Origin: SB11 sp037968475
Lineage (GTDB): Bacteria > Bacteroidota > Bacteroidia > UBA8524
Assembly: GCA_037968475.1 (NCBI GenBank)
Contig: JBBKVO010000024.1
Location: forward strand, 69,918 to 133,917
Length of the DNA stretch: 64,000 bases
Direction of reading: 5' to 3'
The translations under genes and the position numbers were made by a program. The notes under the pieces were generated by a model. It was not told the origin of the DNA. It made no database searches and worked only from the letters and a program-made list of their open reading frames with translations. Positions 61,767 through 64,000 of this stretch are shown here, piece after piece; position 1 is the stretch's first letter; every line of letters starts with the position of its first letter.

Positions 61767-61784
61767 TATCGCAATATTACGATA
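61767..61784. promoter_or_regulatory. ArsR operator (imperfect palindrome)
   Basis: TATCG...CGATA with an AATATT centre, 18 bases, only one mismatched pair. It is 5 bases from the arsR start and contains the -7 box of the promoter, as expected for a repressor site. Confidence 0.75.
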
Positions 61785-61801
61785 AATAGTTGATAATACA
61801 A
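61772..61801 (-). promoter_or_regulatory. ars operon promoter
   Basis: On the minus strand ATTG (TTG at 61801-61799), 19 bases, TAATATTG (61779-61772), one mismatch from TAnnTTTG. The -7 box lies inside the operator, so ArsR binding would block transcription. Confidence 0.7.
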
Positions 61802-61825
61802 TGATTTTAATGTTAGGAGGATTTT

Positions 61826-62701
61826 TTAATCGTGCTTTGAAAAGAGAAGGATAGCAAAGAATTTTAGAAGATAATAGGGCAAAAGCAGGTATAAAAACAC
61901 TACAACTACTGCAAAAAGGGGAGGGAATAAAAAGCTGGCCAATGTTAATGGGCCTAGAAGCAAACCCATTGCCAAAAGGTTGTGAAAAATATTTTTTAAG
62001 CGAACATTGCGGGGCATATTTTTAAAATCGCCAAGATAATACTCGTTTTTACCATACCTAACTGATGAATTGGCTGCTTTTTTTATATACTTTTTAAAAA
62101 GTCGAGCAAAAAGCCAACCGAGTAGCAAGCCAATTATTGACCAAATACCTAAAGCCTCAATAACCACACTGCCGCCCAAAGCAATTAGTCCGGGTGAAAT
62201 TAAATAAGATACAAGCAGTACACCTGCAACAGCAAAACTTAAAAGAAAAATGCCAAGTGCAATAGCCGTTGCTAAATTAAACATTTGTTCAAAATTACCC
62301 GACTGAAACCTAGTCTCTTTTGTGGTAGGTATTGGTTTTACCACGCTATCTCTTACCATAGAATCGGGAGGACTTATGGCGACAAGGTCGATGACGGTTG
62401 TATGCGCTATTTTCTTTTTAGGTAGCGGAGAAACAATGTTTGGGGCTTGTTTAGGCTCAATAATAAACTCGTCAATTTGAAGTGGACTATTAAGGGGGCT
62501 TGTTTTTTGAGAGAGCGAAAGGGCTGGGGTAATGGAGCTTTTATGACGACCGATAGGTTGTTTTGTGGCGTGTGTTTTACCTACGCGTACCTTTTGTATA
62601 CGACCATATCTTTGTTGACAGGCAGAAAAAACAAGCACTGTAACCAGTAGGCAAAACCGTATGGAAATTTTACAAAAATTGTTTTGCAGCTTTTGCCTCA
62701 T
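61826..62701 (-). CDS. Lipoprotein with C-terminal membrane segments
   Basis: The ATG at 62701 gives 291 residues; the TTG at 62713 is not needed. Signal peptide with lipobox VFSAC (about 24-28), a Pro/Ser/Lys-rich linker (30-130), two hydrophobic segments (about 145-175 and 180-200), a basic loop and a further hydrophobic end. A lipobox followed by several membrane helices is unusual. It is downstream of gldA by 50 bases. No family is recognised. Confidence 0.6.
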   Translation of the reverse strand: MRQKLQNNFCKISIRFCLLVTVLVFSACQQRYGRIQKVRVGKTHATKQPIGRHKSSITPALSLSQKTSPLNSPLQIDEFIIEPKQAPNIVSPLPKKKIAHTTVIDLVAISPPDSMVRDSVVKPIPTTKETRFQSGNFEQMFNLATAIALGIFLLSFAVAGVLLVSYLISPGLIALGGSVVIEALGIWSIIGLLLGWLFARLFKKYIKKAANSSVRYGKNEYYLGDFKNMPRNVRLKNIFHNLLAMGLLLGPLTLASFLFPPLFAVVVVFLYLLLPYYLLKFFAILLFSKHD

Positions 62702-62751
62702 AGTAAGTAGCAAAATAGCAAAAAGAAAGATTTATTAAGCAAAGATAACTA

Positions 62752-63669
62752 TTACCCTTTTTGGGTAAGCTGCTGAAATACATCTTCTAAGCGTTGGGTT
62801 TCTTGGCTTAAGCCCAAAATCACCAAATTGTTTTCAACGGCAAAGCGAAAAAGAAGCTCATTAATATCATCGGGGTTGTTGGCTATAATTTGCCATTTGT
62901 TGCCGCCCATGTGCTGTGCTTGCGATACACCCGCTACACTTTTAAGTTGCTTTTCGCTCACTTCGCCTTTAAACTCTGCTAGTATGGTGGTTTTACCTCC
63001 TTTAAAGCGGGTTTTTAGGTGTTGGGTTTCATCATTAGCAACAATTTGACCTTGATTTATAATAATCACCCTATCGCACAATGCCTCTACTTCTTGCATT
63101 ATATGGGTAGAAAGTATCACCGTGCGGTCTTTGCCTGTTTCGCGTATCAAATTGCGTATTTCGCTTATTTGGTTGGGGTCTAGTCCACTAGTAGGTTCAT
63201 CCAAAATCAGTACCTCAGGGTTGTGTATTAGTGCTTGTGCCAAGCCTACACGTTGGCGATACCCCTTTGATAGTTGACCAATTTTCTTTTTTCGTTCGGG
63301 CACAATACCCGTTTTTTCTATAATTTCATCCACACGGGCACTAACACCTTCTTTCAGTCCGTGCATTTTGGCAGTAAATTGCAGGTACTCGCGCACATAC
63401 ATATCCAAATACAACGGGTTGTGTTCAGGCAAATAACCAATATGACGACGCACCTCCATAGGGTGGGTGGTAACATCGTATCCGCATACTTCGGCACTGC
63501 CTTGCGTTTGGGGTAAAAAGCAGGTAAGTATTTTCATGGTGGTTGATTTTCCTGCGCCGTTAGGCCCCAAAAAGCCTAAAATCTCACCCGGTTGTACGCT
63601 AAAGGTAATATCGTTAACAGCCTTTTGGCTGCCGTATACTTTGCTAAGGTTTTTAACGTTTATAGACAA
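62752..63669 (-). CDS. gldA: GldA-type ABC transporter ATP-binding protein
   Basis: The TTG at 63669 gives MSINVKNLSKVYG, the usual GldA opening; the TTG at 63693 adds eight residues of no similarity. 305 residues with Walker A GPNGAGKST, signature LSKGYRQR, Walker B VLILDEP and the H-loop STH. GldA with GldF and GldG forms an ABC transporter linked to gliding in flavobacteria; gldF and gldG are not in this window. Confidence 0.88.
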   Translation of the reverse strand: MSINVKNLSKVYGSQKAVNDITFSVQPGEILGFLGPNGAGKSTTMKILTCFLPQTQGSAEVCGYDVTTHPMEVRRHIGYLPEHNPLYLDMYVREYLQFTAKMHGLKEGVSARVDEIIEKTGIVPERKKKIGQLSKGYRQRVGLAQALIHNPEVLILDEPTSGLDPNQISEIRNLIRETGKDRTVILSTHIMQEVEALCDRVIIINQGQIVANDETQHLKTRFKGGKTTILAEFKGEVSEKQLKSVAGVSQAQHMGGNKWQIIANNPDDINELLFRFAVENNLVILGLSQETQRLEDVFQQLTQKG

Positions 63670-63750
63670 TTGTTTGTGGTTTTTTTGAAACAAAAATACA
63701 GTTTATAAACGCAGAACGTAATTTTTTGGTGTAGAGTACGAAAAAAGAAG

Positions 63751-64000
63751 TTACTTTATCCTGTACTGTAAATAAATACCGCCTGAAAAAAAATAGGGCT
63801 TAAGGGCTAAATCATAAGCAAAAGTGCCCCCTTTTGTAATGCCTGTATTACTTTCTTTGTATAAAGAGGTGTAGCCAATGGATGCGGTAATTTCTCCCCC
63901 TATTTTAAACCGTTTGCCTAAGCGTAAACCACCATCAATGCTAACATTTAGATAAGGGGTGGGTGGTTTTGGTCGCCATTCTTTTTGTTTGCTTATTATT
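63751..64000 (-). CDS. C-terminal end of a probable outer-membrane beta-barrel protein, partial
   Basis: The minus-strand frame is open to the window edge, with stop at 63751-63753. The last 83 residues alternate hydrophobic and polar residues (LNVSIDGGLRLGKRF, EITASIGYTSLYK, ALKPYFFSGGIYLQYRIK), ending with an aromatic-rich strand, as in outer-membrane barrels. The rest of the gene lies beyond the window. Confidence 0.7.
   Translation of the reverse strand, partial: IISKQKEWRPKPPTPYLNVSIDGGLRLGKRFKIGGEITASIGYTSLYKESNTGITKGGTFAYDLALKPYFFSGGIYLQYRIK

Overview
The window is chromosomal DNA of a member of the Bacteroidota with a type IX secretion system (T9SS). The evidence is the C-terminal two thirds of the SprA/Sov translocon pore at the left edge, a GldA-type ABC ATPase near the right edge, two proteins ending in a T9SS type A sorting domain (50.4-53.2 kb), Bacteroidota-type promoters (TTG / TAnnTTTG), few Shine-Dalgarno sequences, frequent GTG/TTG starts and many lipoproteins. 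A genus cannot be named from sequence alone.

Layout. 0-9.7 kb: sprA, a 42-residue lipoprotein gene, a DedA protein with aroE, a SIMPL protein, an AI-2E family permease and a three-gene set (holin-like protein, small helical protein, AhpD-like protein). 9.7-11.2 kb: a gene-free region with repeats, two displaced 3' ends of the neighbouring AlbA_2 gene, a tRNA-like gene with an oversized anticodon loop, two terminators and a 34-bp palindrome. 11.2-19.4 kb: AlbA_2 protein, NADP-isocitrate dehydrogenase, a BASS transporter, a lytic transglycosylase and a DUF2520 dehydrogenase. 19.5-23.9 kb: a cytochrome c maturation operon, ccmC-ccmD-ccmE-ccmF. 23.9-33 kb: a GT-C enzyme, a repeat-rich gap, dCTP deaminase, a WD40 propeller, and an accessory stretch with a phosphopantetheinyl transferase, a displaced copy of its 3' end, two lipoprotein cassettes, a GIY-YIG nuclease between direct repeats, an Ldh-type dehydrogenase and a LutA-like protein. 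33-37 kb: a metallophosphatase and two A+T-rich lipoproteins. 37-49.5 kb: five polytopic GT-C-like proteins, a MORN-repeat protein, a DUF5916 protein and a GT2 enzyme, probably for envelope glycans. 49.6-59.1 kb: TPR protein, two T9SS cargo proteins, DNA polymerase I and three envelope proteins. 59.2-61.8 kb: an arsenic operon (arsR, arsI, an exported ArsC-like phosphatase, ACR3) with a visible operator over its promoter. 61.8-64 kb: a lipoprotein with membrane segments, gldA and the end of a beta-barrel gene.

The most unusual signal is shared by two unlinked loci. The AlbA_2 gene and the PPTase gene are each followed by partial extra copies of their own 3' ends, with unrelated cargo between copies. 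Nearly all differences between copy and parent are synonymous, so the fragments seem to have diverged inside intact genes before being brought together. In one locus the cargo is a signal-peptide-sharing lipoprotein gene, in the other a tRNA-like RNA gene. No CRISPR array, rRNA, complete insertion sequence or prophage was seen.
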